Shown in pieces: positions 31,516 through 44,329 of a DNA stretch of 64,000 nucleotides (position 1 is the first letter of the stretch; each line of letters opens with the position of its first letter). A program made the position numbers and the translations under genes. The stretch spans positions 739,111-803,110 of the forward strand of contig NC_020166.2 of NCBI RefSeq assembly GCF_000224145.3, given 5' to 3'. The notes under the pieces were generated by a model, which saw only the letters and a list, made by a program, of their open reading frames with translations, ran no database searches and was not told the origin of the DNA. The stretch comes from Ciona intestinalis (taxonomy: Eukaryota; Chordata; Ascidiacea; Phlebobranchia; Cionidae).

Positions 31516-31713
31516 TATAGTAGGGTGGGGAAAGATGGGACCCCTTTAACACATATTATCCAAATATCCTGATCATGTTTTAAACAATTAACAACGGTGT
31601 ATGGGAGTCGTAATAATACAGTTTTATAGTTCTTTGAATGCTCTGTGTTTACTACTAAATGGGACGAAAAAAAGTAAAATAAAAAGGCGTCCCATCTTTC
31701 CTCACCCTACTAT
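31516..31713 (+). mobile_element. MITE family A
   Basis: Complete copy about 0.9 kb upstream of the - strand ABAT start. Confidence 0.8.
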
Positions 31714-31851
31714 GCTTATCCGTTAGTATAACAAGTAACCGAATTTGTCGACTTTAAACTAATACACAATTGAACAAAAAGTTGCTAGCTGTTCATACAA
31801 CTCATATAAAATGATCTGCAATACAAAACGCATCTTCCTTACAGCGTATAC

Positions 31852-32025
31852 ATTAGGGTGGGATAAGATGCGCGCCGTTGGCACATTAATAACTTTAACA
31901 ATTCAAAACGATTTTTTAGAGTCGTGAGGATATTGTTATATAATTATGTTAATATTATTTGTTTCCTGCTAAGAGAACGATAAACGCGAATGAAAGCATG
32001 TACCATTTTACCCCAACCTACAAAA
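31852..32025 (+). mobile_element. MITE subfamily B
   Basis: attagggtgggataagatgc left end and ttttaccccaaccta right end; diverged core. Confidence 0.6.
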
Positions 32026-32197
32026 CACCCAACCTACAAAACAAAGTAAAACTTAACTGACCAGTTTGATTTGTTCGCAACTGACTGCTGGTGTAATAAT
32101 CTCAAAGGCTTTTATACGGTGGGCGATTTCCGGAGTTAAAAATTGACAAAAGTTATGAGAGGACGGTTTAGGAGGTAGAGACCTGTAACGAGTCGTG

Positions 32198-32360
32198 ATT
32201 TAAGAGAATCTCTTAAAAAAGTGTTTTTGCCAGGCTGAGAATTTAAGAGACTCTCTTAAAAACTGTTGTTTTGCGAAATGGAGTTTAGGAGATTCCCTTA
32301 AAAAGTGTTTTTGCCAGGCTGAGAATTTAAGAGAGTCTCCTAAAAAGTGTTTTTTACCGG
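32198..32360. repeat. ~57-bp tandem repeat with short palindromes
   Basis: Nearly three units, each with a self-complementary ttaagagaatctcttaa-type block followed by gtgtttttgccaggctgaga. Confidence 0.85.
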
Positions 32361-33606
32361 AGTGCTTTGTGTATCGAACACAGGCATTATTTGAGTCATA
32401 GAAGCGCATGTTGTATGTTGTGCAGTAAGCAACGAGGTCATTGAGGATCACACGATGCGATGTTTGTTCTGTAAAACTGTTCAAATTGACCGTCGGCATG
32501 TACATGAGCAAGAATAGCTCGGTGACCTAACATCGGATTGACCTCATTTCAATAATGACCGTTTACCACAGCAGGCACAAAGCAAACAAACATCCGAAAA
32601 CCCTCGCTACTTTTATACCTTAACAGAATTGACGAGCCCACCGAACCAAAAATTACCAACAAAGTTAGATATGCGGAAGGAATGAAAAATATAACTTGTT
32701 TATCCTCGTGTGGTGGAGCAATGAATGCCGTTATTACAAGAACGCTCTGTTTCATACACCTCGTGCCTGCTGGATGCCAGTAACAACGTAAGCAACTTAT
32801 TTATCCTCGCATGGTGGGGCAACAACATTCGTTATAACACGGTTGTTCTGTCTCAAACACATCGTGCCCGCTTACGAGTTACCACGTATGTATAGGCAAC
32901 CCTAATGACTGGGTTGAGGGCTGAGACTCCCATAGACCGTTGTTAATTGCTTAAAACACGATCAGAATATTTGGATTATGTCCTAAAAGTGTACCGTACA
33001 TAGAGTCTTTAGAACATTATATTCTATGTGGGTGGGGTATACCATAGCGTGCTGGCACTTAATGGGTCTAAGCCCTATGGATTTCGGTCGGATTGGCACA
33101 TTACCCCAGCAGCGCTCAGGGAGCAAACAAAGAACAATGAAGACATGCGGTTAACCTTTTAAACACCCAATGTTTCGTGGTATGTGTTGGCCAACAGCAC
33201 CACGTCATACTTGGTAAAATCGCTACATAATACTTGACTATTGTTAGCTATATGCAAAAGTAACAATTACGCACAAAGTTGCATACAAGTTGTAACTCAT
33301 AAGTTTAAGGTAAATAAAACAGAACACCCGTGTTATAACGACTGTTGTTTTCCGGCCAAGTGAGAATAGGTTACATTCATTCATACGATTCATACTAACT
33401 GACATAAGCTATTAATTAGCAAAAGTATGACCGAGTTTTTGAACGAATACAAGTAGTCGATCAATTTGAATACAAGTAGTTCTTCAATTACATGCATGAC
33501 AAAACTCGGAAAAAATGAGAGATTGAACATACGGACATAATGAACATTTCAATTGCCCCAACCTAACTGCACGTTAACATGTATTTAATGTTTACAAGTT
33601 TGTATA

Positions 33607-33796
33607 GTTCTGTGGGGTAAGATGGGACACATTTAGCATATAACGTCTAAATATTCTGATCGTGTTTTAAACAAATAACGGTCCATGAGGATCGCGAGGA
33701 CACGATTTTATATTTTTTTAAATGTTCTTTGTTTACCACCAAATGGGACAAGAAAATAGAATGAACATGTGTCCCATGTTTCCCCATGCGACTATA
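33607..33796 (+). mobile_element. MITE family A
   Basis: Slightly degraded copy between the ABAT genes. Confidence 0.75.
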
Positions 33797-34130
33797 TTTT
33801 AACGTTTAAAGTTTCTATACCACCTTACAATATACAATATAGAGCATATCACGAATGCCTGTGTCAAGGTTGAATGAACCGTAATACATTATTGTGTAAA
33901 GATTAATATTGTATGAAGGCCTACGCTTCACTGCTTATAACACACTGGCAGAAAGCAGCGTGGAAAAGCTATATCCTATATTTTGTTACATCAAGTTATT
34001 AGTTATTACAGCTATTCTTTGAAATTTGATCAGAAAAATATACAAATTAAAGTTATTGAATGAACCGTACATAAGTGTGCAAAGAATAATATTGTATGAA
34101 TCCACACACCTCATGCCTTACTGCTTATGT

Positions 34131-34228
34131 TTTCTGCGATTTCGAGCGAAGCAAAGCAAACTACCTCGTCGACGCTGATGAAAACATTATCTTAGATTGC
34201 TTTCAACAAATTTCATCTATGCCGTTAG
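34131..34228 (+). pseudogene. Orphan ABAT exon 4 fragment
   Basis: Encodes [20 protein letters not shown] and the rest of exon 4 up to SSMPLG, followed by the same GT donor and intron start (gtgcgttgtattgttatgca) as the two full ABAT genes at 29401-29518 and 39238-39355. The first ~20 bases of the exon and its acceptor are missing, and no neighbouring ABAT exon is present. At nucleotide level it matches the - copy (DADE) better than the + copy (DGDE). A third, broken ABAT piece. Confidence 0.85.
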
Positions 34229-34612
34229 GTGCGTTGTATTGTTATGCATTATGTGTAAGGGCTATATTAATAACTTATTAATCCTTGCGTGGCCGGGAAA
34301 GGACAGTCATTATAACACCAGTATTCGGTTTCATATACCTTATGCAGGCTTGTCCTGTGTATAGGCTTTGCGTAAAACCAAACAATATGTGCTTTTACGG
34401 ATGACGACTTTTTAACATCAACGTATACTTATAGTATAGGGTTGTCTTCACAACCCTATACTTATAGGGTAAACCTTTATCATGGATTGTTTGTGTAAAA
34501 CAGCAAATAGAGGTGTTTATAAAGCAGGGATACAGAGGAAAACTATAGCATAGTTTGTATTGTAGCAAGTTTATACAAAGCCGTTTGAATCTCTTACGTA
34601 AAGAAATTTAGT

Positions 34613-34700
34613 AAGGATCCGGTGCTTAGAAATACATAACAGACCAAAATCAAGGCCAGTAACTTGTGCAATGTAAGAGATAGATTTACGTATTATACGT
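34613..34700 (-). repeat. Interspersed repeat, 'cgtagcaccaaat' family
   Basis: agtaaggatccggtgcttag, aaatacataacagaccaaaa and ccagtaacttgtgcaa match 46490-46632 in the same orientation. Confidence 0.5.
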
Positions 34701-35531
34701 AGCACCTGGCCCGAACTGTTTGTCTTTGCTATTACGGCATATTAGTTGGTATTATTAGGAGAACTTAGGAGGAATTTAGAAGCTCACAGCTTGATTACGT
34801 TGGCCAGTTTCAGACGATTCAGCATCGAAGCGGTTAGAACTGGTCATGTCTGCCTGTCGTTTACGCCTGCCTTATTTCGACCAATTAGAAACTGGTTATG
34901 TCATATTATGCTTGTCGGGTAATTGCGAGTAAGCAAGCGGTTTACGCACGCGCCTATTCATGGTGGCTTAAAGTTCTTTGTGCCGAAACGTTATTGTGTT
35001 TCAACTAGTCAATGGCTTCCCAAAACAGGAAGTTGTGTTTCAACTACGCGAGGCAGGAAGATGCAATACAGCCTAGTGCAGTGCGAAAGGTTATATGATA
35101 TACGGAAAGAGATATTGATACGTTGATCATTCGTGGCACAAACGAGCGTTATATTATAGTAAGGAGAGACGTTACAGCGGATAAAGTGATTCATATAGTT
35201 TGTGTCAGTCTATACTATCATTGAGAGTTTTAGATGTACGTAACGCTTTACGTTTGTTAGTTAGACATGCAGCGTAACATGACAACGGGAACAAAACACC
35301 CACGCATGGGCGGTTGAAAACAGTTTTAGAGCCTTATTTTGACGGCTATAGCAGCCGAGTCCGCGTAATTGGATAAGCTTGGCTAGACTCGTTAACCGCA
35401 AGTCAATACAATTTCTATTCAAACTCGCTTATGCGTTAGGTTCATCGATTAGTTTACTACCAAAACCCAGGGCGCGCTAACAAAGTGTTTCTGTTTATTG
35501 TACCAGTTACAGTGAGAACTTATACAACAAA

Positions 35532-38500
35532 ATGTCGGCGCATATTCTAAAGTGGAGCCAGCTGTACAAGCTGCCAAGAACTACTGCTTTTATCAAAGGT
35601 AATAAACAATAGTAAATTATTTAAACAATGTTTTGGTGGTAGTGACCGCACCTCTGTAAAATTGTGCATAACGCTATTAACGTTTGGACGCTGTATGCGT
35701 CATTTCTTTCGGTTTACTTACTACATTAATCGAATATATAGAAGGGTGGGGAAGATAGACAACTTTAGCACATAATATTGAAACATCCTGATCGTGTTTT
35801 GAACAATTAACAACGGTTTATGAGAGTTGTGAGGATACGATTTTAGAATTCTTTGAACGATCTTTGAAAGTAGAATGAACAGGTGTCCCATCTTCTTTCG
35901 CTATACACTTAAATGGTTTTTATGTTGGCCAGTTTTTTAACTGAAAACGCTGTAGTTTTAAAAATTCGCTTTTTGCTGAGCATAAACAAATTGTCACAAC
36001 ATGTACAAAACACAAGGCAAGCTGTTTATTCTGTACAGGTGAGACGTCACGGTGTCTGGCTCCATGAGTAAATAGCTTACTCAGCTCTTATAAATTTTGC
36101 AGCATGGAATGAGCAACTGCGACCCACTTTAACGTTTACAAAAGCGCTATACGTTTTAAATAAGAGTAATCTGGCGTTTGTTTGTAAAGTCGGACTGTGT
36201 TTTAAGCATAGATAAGCGATAGCAATGATAACATTTTGGATGAGGTTTATTTTGCTGCGTAATATGTACATTATATCATAATTGTTCTTTATTAAGAGAA
36301 AAACGCCCTGCTCGGTAGCAAACGGTAAAGCAATAGAATTATGATATACTGCATCCTCGCGACTTCAAAATAGCGTTTTTAATTGTTTATGAAATATATG
36401 TTATGTGGTAATGGTGTTCATCTTAGTACCATACAGAGTAGGCCTATACTGTACATTGTTATTGCAAGGCGGCTTCAGATCATAGCCACTTGAGAATTGA
36501 GCTAACAATTTTAAGAATTGAGCCATCAAGCTAACAAAGCGAACATACCATAGCTTATAACTTGTACAGCACAAGTCTGTCCAATACAACTTAAGTTAAC
36601 TCTAAGAAACCGAACAAATATTAACTTAATATCCTTTCTTTACATAACGTCATGTAGACTTTAACGCAAACAATGTATCATGCGGCCATGCGTTATAGAG
36701 TGAAAGTTAGACACGATATAATCAATATATATCTTTAATTTGGTTTAAATTAATAAAAATTCACGAAAGCAACACCAGAAAAGTCTACGCGGTGGATTAG
36801 TGCTGGTTGACTATTTTGTAAGAAATACATTACAAAAAGTGCGAAATCGTCAAACAATAATCACAATAATCAGTAATCACCCACAAATTTCTATACGTGG
36901 TAACTCATAGTTTAAGCGGCAACGAGGTGTATAAACGGAACTTTCGCGTTACTGATAAAGACTACCGTTAAAGAAATATATTGCAATCATTAAAAATCGC
37001 TCCACACGTAAAACAGAAACAGCATACTGGGTAAAAAAAGTTTAACACGATTTGTTAATTGAATTCGATATATCATGAAACGCAGAACCCATATTTTTCC
37101 GCAACGCGAGGGTAAATAAGTTATCCTATATTGGTTACCTTTAATACAAACATTATTTTGCATATATAGTAGGGTGGGGATAGATGGGACATCTTTTTAA
37201 TCTATTTTCTTGTCCCATTTGGTAGTAAACAAAGAACATTCAAAGAATTATAAAACCGTATCCCAACAACTCCCATAGACCGGTGTTAATTGTTTAAAAC
37301 ATGATCAGGATATTTTTATATTACGTGCTAAAGAAGTCATATCTTCCCAACCCTACTATACAGTACAAGTTAATCCCAATTCGTTTACCTAACCCGATAT
37401 TTTATATCCAGGTATCCGACCCCAGCACACCGCGTCATCACCTGCACACGGAGATGATGTCTACCAACAACCGTTGGTGAAAACTGAGATTCCTGGACCC
37501 AAAACCAAGGTTTCATATTTATAGCTCATAAAAACATGGATAAATGTATGAATGTAACTCATTTATCACTGCATAGGGGCAACAACATTCGTTATAACAT
37601 GATGGGATAATGTTCATACACCTTGTGACGTTTGTGAGTTGCCACGTATGTAACTTTGTGGGTTATTATTTTGTTTTTTTTGTAACGTACAGAAAATAAG
37701 TTAACAACACATAAGCGGTGTCATTCCCAAGGACGCAAATACTTGTAGTGGTAGCAGCATCGAACCTCGAACCCGTAACATCTGTCACAGAAGCAGCAGA
37801 CGCGCTAACCCACTGTGTCACGGCACGATAGTTACTGTTTACACCAACAACATTTTCCGTGAACCAAAATAAACGGTTAAGAGTAACTGGTTTTGCGTCA
37901 GATTCACCAGTAAACAAAATTTTCCGTGAACCGAAATAATCAGTTAAAAGTAACTGGTTTTGCGTCGGGTTCACCAGTAAACAACATTTTTCGTGAACCA
38001 AAATAAATAGTTTTGTTAAAAGTACCTTTTTTTGTATTGGGTTCACCAGAACCATGTTTAAACCACAAAGCAAAGAATGTGTTTGTACATCCGTGTGTTA
38101 ACTTTATAACATGGTATTTAAATGTGTTTTCCAAACATCCTGACCGTATTTTAAACAATTAACAGCGGTCTATGGGAGTCGTGAAAGACGTGAGGATGTG
38201 GTTTTAGAATTCTTTTAATGTTGTTTGTCTACTACCAAATGGGACGAGAACATAGAATAAAAAGGTGTCCCATCTTCCCCAACCTAATATGATGAATCCT
38301 TATAGTTGTGTATTTGTTTAACGTCTTAGCTGTGTATTTCCTCTATTCAGAGCGCGATTTATGTTTTATTTTATGTCTATGTTAAGTTACAGAGCGTGAG
38401 TTAATTGCTATCACCGCATTCCTTCGTCCACCGCATTCCTTATTGGCTTTACATTATTGGCACATTCCTGTATTTTGCGTGCTGCTGTTGATTGGGTAAT

Positions 38501-41500
38501 TGCGTGGGCGTGACGTTGCGTTTTATAGCATAAGAATTAAATCGGTTGCTTGTGGTTGAGTTCGTGAGCGGTCTTACTTTTGTCTAAAGAAGAAAACGCT
38601 ACACTACTATACCAATTATGTCTATTGTTGTATTACTTCTCATTGGGTGTTAATTTCCCTTGAGCAAAAAAAGTCATTGTTAAAATCAATCTTTCTTTGC
38701 AGCAACTGTCGGATCGAACCAGCTCCATGCAAGTAAGTTCGTTAAAGATTTATCGACATGAAGATCGCAATTTACTTTTTCCCGCATCGATTTGTTGTCG
38801 CACCGGTGTTGCAATCAGCGACTGATTTGAAAATACTCGACACTGATGAAGTTAATATCGATTTCCGCACCACGACTTTCGACCTTTGCTGACATTTGAT
38901 TAAAATCCCACCCAAACTTAATTATAAATTTAATCTCCGTATAATCAACACGTAATAAACACCTGCGATTTGGTTTAAGGCATACGCAGTTATAAACTAC
39001 TGCTATTGCTATAAGGTGTTGAATAATGCAACTTTAATATTCTTCCGTATAGCAAAACAATGACAGTCGTTATATTTGTTTTGTCCCTCGTGCCTGTTAC
39101 GTTTTCGTAGCACCAAATCCTAACTAAAAAACATTATACCCAAATCATACACAAAACACACACAGCACATACTGCTATGAAATAGTTTACCGAGTCCAAA
39201 ATATAAAGGTAAAAATCGACTTCTGTATTATTTTTAGAACACCGGAGCTCTGGCGTTCTTCTGCGACTTCGAGCGAAGCAAAGCGAACTACCTCGTCGAC
39301 GGTGATGAAAACATTATCTTAGATTGCTTTCAACAAATTTCATCTATGCCGTTAGGTGCGTTGTATTGTTATGCGTTACGTGTATATGGGCTTTATATTA
39401 ATATACGGTAGGGAGATGAAACACATTTTCCATGCTCCTTTCCCGTTCCATTTGGTTGTAAACAAAGATCATTCGAAAAATTATAAAACCGTATCCTCAC
39501 GACTCCCATATAGACCGTTGTTGGTTGTTTAAAACACGATCAGGATATTTGGATATTATGCGCTAAATGTGTCTCATCTCCCCCACCCTACTATACATAT
39601 ACATATAAAATACAATATACAAAACGAGATAAATCCTATACTGTATGACCAACGTGTACGAAGTATAATATATGCATAATATGGAACAGCCATATAAACA
39701 TGACGTTGACACTAAATGACGTACAGCGGCGCAAATGACGCGTATGGGCCATAAATGAATGAAGCTTATTTATGCTCGCGTGGCAGCAAAACGACAGTCG
39801 TTAAACACGGGTGTTCTATTTCATACACCACGTACCCAATTACAAGTTACAATGTATATAATTTGTATACAAGGATCAATGCATTCCGTTCTATATCGCT
39901 ATGTGCTATGTGATAAGTCTTCGATTTGTGTATGGGTTAGACTCTGAGACGAGATATAGCCCAAAGCTGTATATTATATAAGTTTAGTTTAAAATACAGC
40001 AACTGTGTCAATCTGATACATTTTTATTTATAGGCTACAACAACAAAGAACTACTTGACTTATGCAAAACACCAGCGTTTCAGGTGAGATACAAATACTA
40101 TTGTATATAAATGCATTACCACTATTTCACTATTATAGTTAAATATATTTGTATACTTAAGTATAGTAGGGGGGGATTTTATTAATTACCACCCTCTTTT
40201 AGAGTCATGAAAGTATTTACTTGTTTTAATATTTTTTATCACTAGATGGGAAAAAAGAGAATGAAAGCATGGCCCATCCTACCCCAACATATTATATACA
40301 TTATACACTATTATAGACGTAAAGTTGTGTATATAGTTTATTCATTAGACGTTGTGTTTTATTCTTACCCTTTTTCTTTTTTTGCATTGATTTTTATGGT
40401 TCAATTATTTATAACACATTATTTTTCAGTCGACCGTTTTGAACCGTCCCGCTTTAGGGATTTTCCCTGGTACAGATTTCCCTCAATTGATACAAGACAC
40501 TCTGCTCAAAGTCGCCCCACCAGGATTAAACCAAGCCGTTACAATGGCTTGTGGTAGTTGCGCCAATGAAAACGCGTACAAAGTCGTGTTTATGTGGTAC
40601 ATGAAAAACCAAAGAGGAGAAGAGCTGCCTTTGCCGGACGACGAAGCGTTCACAACATGCATGAAAAACCAGGTATTTATGAATATGTGGTTCAGGGGGA
40701 ACTACAATTGCGCTTACGTGGGTATTTATTTACAATCTTCCAACGACGGACACACCAGAACATACCAGTGGCATGGTCATGCAACTAACGCGAGTTAGGG
40801 TACTGGTTGGACACAAGACTCCGTGTATATGTTAACGTGCGTGATTCGTTTAGTGAAAGAGTCCGACAACGTCCGCACGCAGCAATCGGGCAAAAACTTG
40901 TTGCGAAAACACGCGACAGGTACAACAGTCCATGTACAGCTTAAATACTCGCACTCCTATACGTCACTATGTATGGGTTTGAAACGAAGAAAGTAATTAG
41001 TTGGGAGGGTTTGAGCAGAAGCAGCAACAACATGGACAAAACAAAAGTACAAAACTTTCGACAACAGTAAACGTTGCATCTTCTAATATAAAAATAAGCG
41101 AACGAATCTGTCTTAAAATATTTAACTTCAGACATCACGAAGTCACAAAAATAATTCGTTTGAGGTAAAACTCGTACCGTACACATAAGCTGTCATGTTC
41201 GTATTAAAACTGGGCAAGGAAAACCTCATTGTTACTTTAAAATATGTTCCCTCAATACAGCGAATAATGGCGGACACAGATAGGATAAACAACGTAAGAT
41301 ATCATTCGATAATTTGTTACAAAAGATAATATTTACATATGGCGTAGCAGAAGTAGAAAAAACAGAATCTAAGTCTGTAAGATTAACAACATATGGATTA
41401 GGGAAGCTTTTGGTTCTCGTCTCGAGTTATATTGCAAGTTACAGCTATCACGAGACCTTGACATGACTATTACAATATCAAACGTCGTCCGCTTACCAAA

Positions 41501-44021
41501 TTTAAGTAAAACTAAACATATAGTAGGATTTTTTATCCTCCTGTTTGGTAGTAAACAAAGACTATTTAAAGAGTTATGCATATATCTCCACGACTTAAAA
41601 CACAAAGGTATCCATCTTACCCTACATTACTATATATTTGTTTAACAGATCCCTGGCTCGCCAAAGTTATCAATATTATCCTTCGATGGTGCATTTCACG
41701 GCAGAACACTGGGAACTCTGTCTACAACTCACAGTAAACCGATTCATAAGCTCGACATACCTGCTTTTGATTGGCCGATTGCTCCTTTTCCAAAGCTTAA
41801 GTATCCGCTAGAGGAGCACGAGAGCGAAAACACCAAAGAGGAGGTTTGAAAATAATCACGTGATTTGTAAATCGGTTCTGATTGGTCGTCGTTGATATTC
41901 AGGCTCGTTGCTTGGCTGCGGTCGAGGAATTGATCACTGAGTGGAGCAAGAGAGCACCAGTAGCGGGGATCGTGGTTGAACCGATTCAAGCAGAAGGCGG
42001 CGACAATCACGCATCTGACGATTTTTTTCGAAAACTTCGAGAAATTGCGCTCAAGGTGAGAATGATACGCTCGCAAATATTTTCATGTTCGTCACACGAT
42101 TGTTTCGCTTCCAGCACAATGTAGCGTTCGTGGTGGACGAGGTGCAGACAGGAGTGGCAATAACGGGAAAGTGGTGGGCTCATGAACACTGGGGGTTAGA
42201 GACACCTCCAGATATTGTCACCTTTGCAAAGAAAATGTTCATCGGCGTTACTACTTCAACGATAACATGCGGTGGAACACTGTGAGTAAAGCTATAACCA
42301 ACTGATTTAACAGTTAAGCAGTCTCTGAAACAAAACTTTTAAGGACTACTGTACGAACGACATTAGTTGAATGGAATAAAGAATGAATAACTATTATTTA
42401 TTATAGGCCTGTATTCACCAATTAGGTGTTTCCTTAAATTTAAATAAAAATACCGACCTTAAGCGCTCTGCTATAAATCAAAGAGAATAACCATCTTCTT
42501 AATTACTTAAACATTCATATTAAAAGTAAACTACAATAAATACATTCCATCATTTAAAATAACTAAACACTGGTTCATAGCAAATCCCTTTACTGTAACC
42601 AGTACGCAAGGACTTCTGCACACACTTGTTAGTATAAAGCAATCTCGACGAAAAGTGCTCAAAGCGAGAAATAGTAATTATGCGCCGCGCGTTTGTCGCA
42701 CAAAGCGCTTTCGATGAAGCAGAATGTATATGAAGTCAATCTAAATAACTGGCGGGTTGTTTTTGCGTCAGAAATCCGTTGCGTGAAACGAGAATGCATT
42801 TTACCGATAAAGCTGGTACATATTAGCGTATTAGATTATTAAATACAACACCGTTATAAAACATATTATTTTCCTTTTTTTATTAATTCGGTCTGTGATT
42901 AAATTTGTGTTATATATATGGTAGGGTGGGGTAAGACAGTCAATGTTTTCTTTACTCTTATTTTTCGTCTGTTTGATAGCAAACAAAAATATTTATAGAA
43001 TGAAGTAACCTTATTCTCCCGACTCTAAAAGAGCGTTGTTAATTGTTCAAAACATGATCAGAAATATGGGACATTACGCGCAAACAGTATATCGCGTCAT
43101 ACCCTTACTGCTACATAGTAGGATGGGGGAAGATGGGACACTGTTAGTTGTTTAAAACACGATTAGGATATTATGTAACAGTATCCCATCTTACCCTTAA
43201 TATATTTCCCACACGTCTGATTACATCACTATTACATAACTCCCAGGGCTATCGTATTTACAATACGTGGATGGGGGATCCATCAAAGCTGCTTTTCCTT
43301 GAAAAAACGATCGACATTATCAATTCCCGGGACCTCGTATCGGCAGCTGAGACAACCGGGGATTATTTGATTAAAAGTCTCAAAGATCTTGAGAAAGCCC
43401 AGCCGGGGTTGCTTTCTTCCAGTAGAGGCCGCGGCATGTTTACTGCTACAAATGTAAGAGATCCAGGAGCAAGGGACAAAGTCGTCAAGCATATGCTAAG
43501 CCAAGGTTGGTGGGGGTTTTGTACGAATACATGTAACTTGTTTATCCTCGCGTGGCAACGTCAGTCGTTATAAAACGAGGGTTATTTTTCACACGGCTTG
43601 TAATTTAGACAACCCATTAAGGTCACAATGGTGGCAGCGACAAACCTTGAACCCAAATTGATGTGTTAATTTTTAATTAGAGAAAAGTTGAGACCGCAGC
43701 TCGAAGGTAAACATAGCAAAAATGTAGTAAGCTGGCATGAGGTGTAAGAACACCTGTGTTATAACGACTGTCGTTTTCCGGCTATACACAAAGGATAAAT
43801 GAGTTACCTTTATTCGTTCAACCCACTATATTGTGAATTTGTCTCAAGTATAAACATATTTTTATTTACCTTAAATATGCTTCCTATTCATTTCAGGTGT
43901 ATTGGTTGGTGCTTGTGGAACAGAAAGCATCCGATTTCGTCCGTCGCTTCTATTCACTCCTACCCATGTTGACATTGCGATGGATAGATTGAACCAGGGC
44001 CTAAACAGTGTGAAAGGATAA
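35532..44021 (+). CDS. ABAT: 4-aminobutyrate aminotransferase (GABA transaminase), + copy, 1-bp deletion in exon 9
   Basis: Eleven exons: 35532-35598, 37412-37509, 38703-38732, 39238-39355, 40034-40083, 40430-40672, 41649-41843, 41903-42055, 42115-42281, 43247-43505, 43897-44021, with intron positions identical to the - copy. N-terminus [20 protein letters not shown] is presequence-like. CGSC (162-165), FHGRT (218-222), [17 protein letters not shown] and the PLP lysine in AKKMFIG are present. Its sequence is nearer to vertebrate ABAT than the other copy ([31 protein letters not shown]). Exon 9 is 167 bp instead of 168: one G is missing at about 42246 (ATCGGCGTTAC against ATCGGCGGTTAC), which shifts the frame a few residues after the PLP lysine. 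With the base restored the product would be about 501 aa. Null allele, young pseudogene or base-call error are all possible. Confidence 0.93.
35737..35908 (+). mobile_element. MITE family A, degraded
   Basis: Intron 1 of the + ABAT gene; part of the right half deleted. Confidence 0.7.
37164..37360 (-). mobile_element. MITE family A
   Basis: Complete, intron 1 of the + ABAT gene, 51 bp before exon 2. Confidence 0.8.
37545..37828 (-). mobile_element. Full-length tRNA-derived SINE
   Basis: Best copy of the SINE family, on the - strand in intron 2 of the + ABAT gene. Read from 37828 down: tRNA-like head gccgtgacacagtgggttag (A-box-like) and gttacgggttcgaggttcga (B-box-like), then tgctgctaccac, a body with cgtccttgggaatgacac, ataacgaatgttgttgcccc, and a 3' end running into gagttacattcat. 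It has an internal RNA polymerase III promoter layout. It may correspond to the composite SINE reported from Ciona (Cics type); the name is unverified. Confidence 0.75.
37846..38050. repeat. ~66-bp tandem triplication
   Basis: Three units, each with gtgaaccaaaataa, agttaaaagtaactggtttt, gcgtcgggttcaccagtaaa, directly beside the SINE head; the third is diverged. Confidence 0.85.
38131..38291 (+). mobile_element. MITE family A, 5'-truncated
   Basis: Intron 2 of the + ABAT gene; starts in the core (ccaaacatcctgaccgta) and keeps the right end. Confidence 0.7.
39402..39597 (-). mobile_element. MITE family A, shared by both ABAT genes
   Basis: Intron 4 of the + ABAT gene, inverted counterpart of 29145-29329. 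Confidence 0.8.
40161..40293 (+). mobile_element. MITE, internally deleted
   Basis: Intron 5 of the + ABAT gene: tatagtagggggggat left end, gggaaaaaagagaatgaaag, cctaccccaacatatta right end. Confidence 0.6.
41518..41637 (-). mobile_element. MITE, internally deleted
   Basis: Intron 6 of the + ABAT gene, ending just before exon 7; about 120 bp with both ends kept. Confidence 0.6.
42915..43110 (-). mobile_element. MITE subfamily B
   Basis: Intron 9 of the + ABAT gene: tagggtggggtaagacagtc, tgatagcaaacaaaaata, caaaacatgatcagaaata. Confidence 0.65.
43113..43202 (-). mobile_element. MITE family A, internally deleted
   Basis: About 90 bp: both ends plus ttgtttaaaacacgattagg; the rest is lost. Confidence 0.6.
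43520..43820. mobile_element. Two facing SINE pieces
   Basis: Intron 10 of the + ABAT gene. The left piece (about 43520-43650) is reverse (tgtaacttgtttatcctcgc, aacgtcagtcgttataaaac); the right piece (about 43730-43820) is forward (ttataacgactgtcgttttc, aaaggataaatgagttacct). Confidence 0.55.
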
Positions 44022-44131
44022 ACTATGTGCTTTTAACTGCTAAATGCTGCAAACCGTTGGTAAACGGTAACTTATAAGTGGTTTATATTTCAGTAATTTA
44101 CAATTACCAAACTATAAAATTGTAATTTTTC

Positions 44132-44329
44132 TATAGTATGGTGGGGAAAGATGGGACACCTTTTACCTCTATTTTCTCGCCCCGTTTAGTAGTAAACAAA
44201 GAACATTCAAGAAATTCTAAAACTAGATGCCCATAACTCTCATTGACCGTTGTTAATTGTTTAAAACACGATCAGGATATTTGGATATTATGTGCTAAAG
44301 GTGTCCCATCTTACCCCACCCTACTATAT
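44132..44329 (-). mobile_element. MITE family A
   Basis: Complete, about 110 bp after the ABAT stop codon, probably inside its 3' UTR. Confidence 0.8.

Larger units (their letters stand above)
30580..35531. other. Head-to-head spacer between the two ABAT genes
   Basis: About 5 kb that must hold both divergent promoters. It contains MITEs, SINE pieces (about 32690-32770, 32790-32890, 33300-33385, 34270-34350), a tandem repeat and one orphan ABAT exon. No complete gene is seen. Confidence 0.6.

Noticed and set aside
37765..37828. A genuine tRNA gene on the - strand
   Set aside because: A- and B-box-like segments are present, but the anticodon arm and acceptor stem do not pair properly, and the sequence continues directly into a SINE body repeated elsewhere.
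41744..42189. Open frames antisense to ABAT exons 7-9 (and their mirror at 26757-27221)
   Set aside because: Their presence in both gene copies is explained by the shared inverted tract. They span both introns and show no homology of their own.
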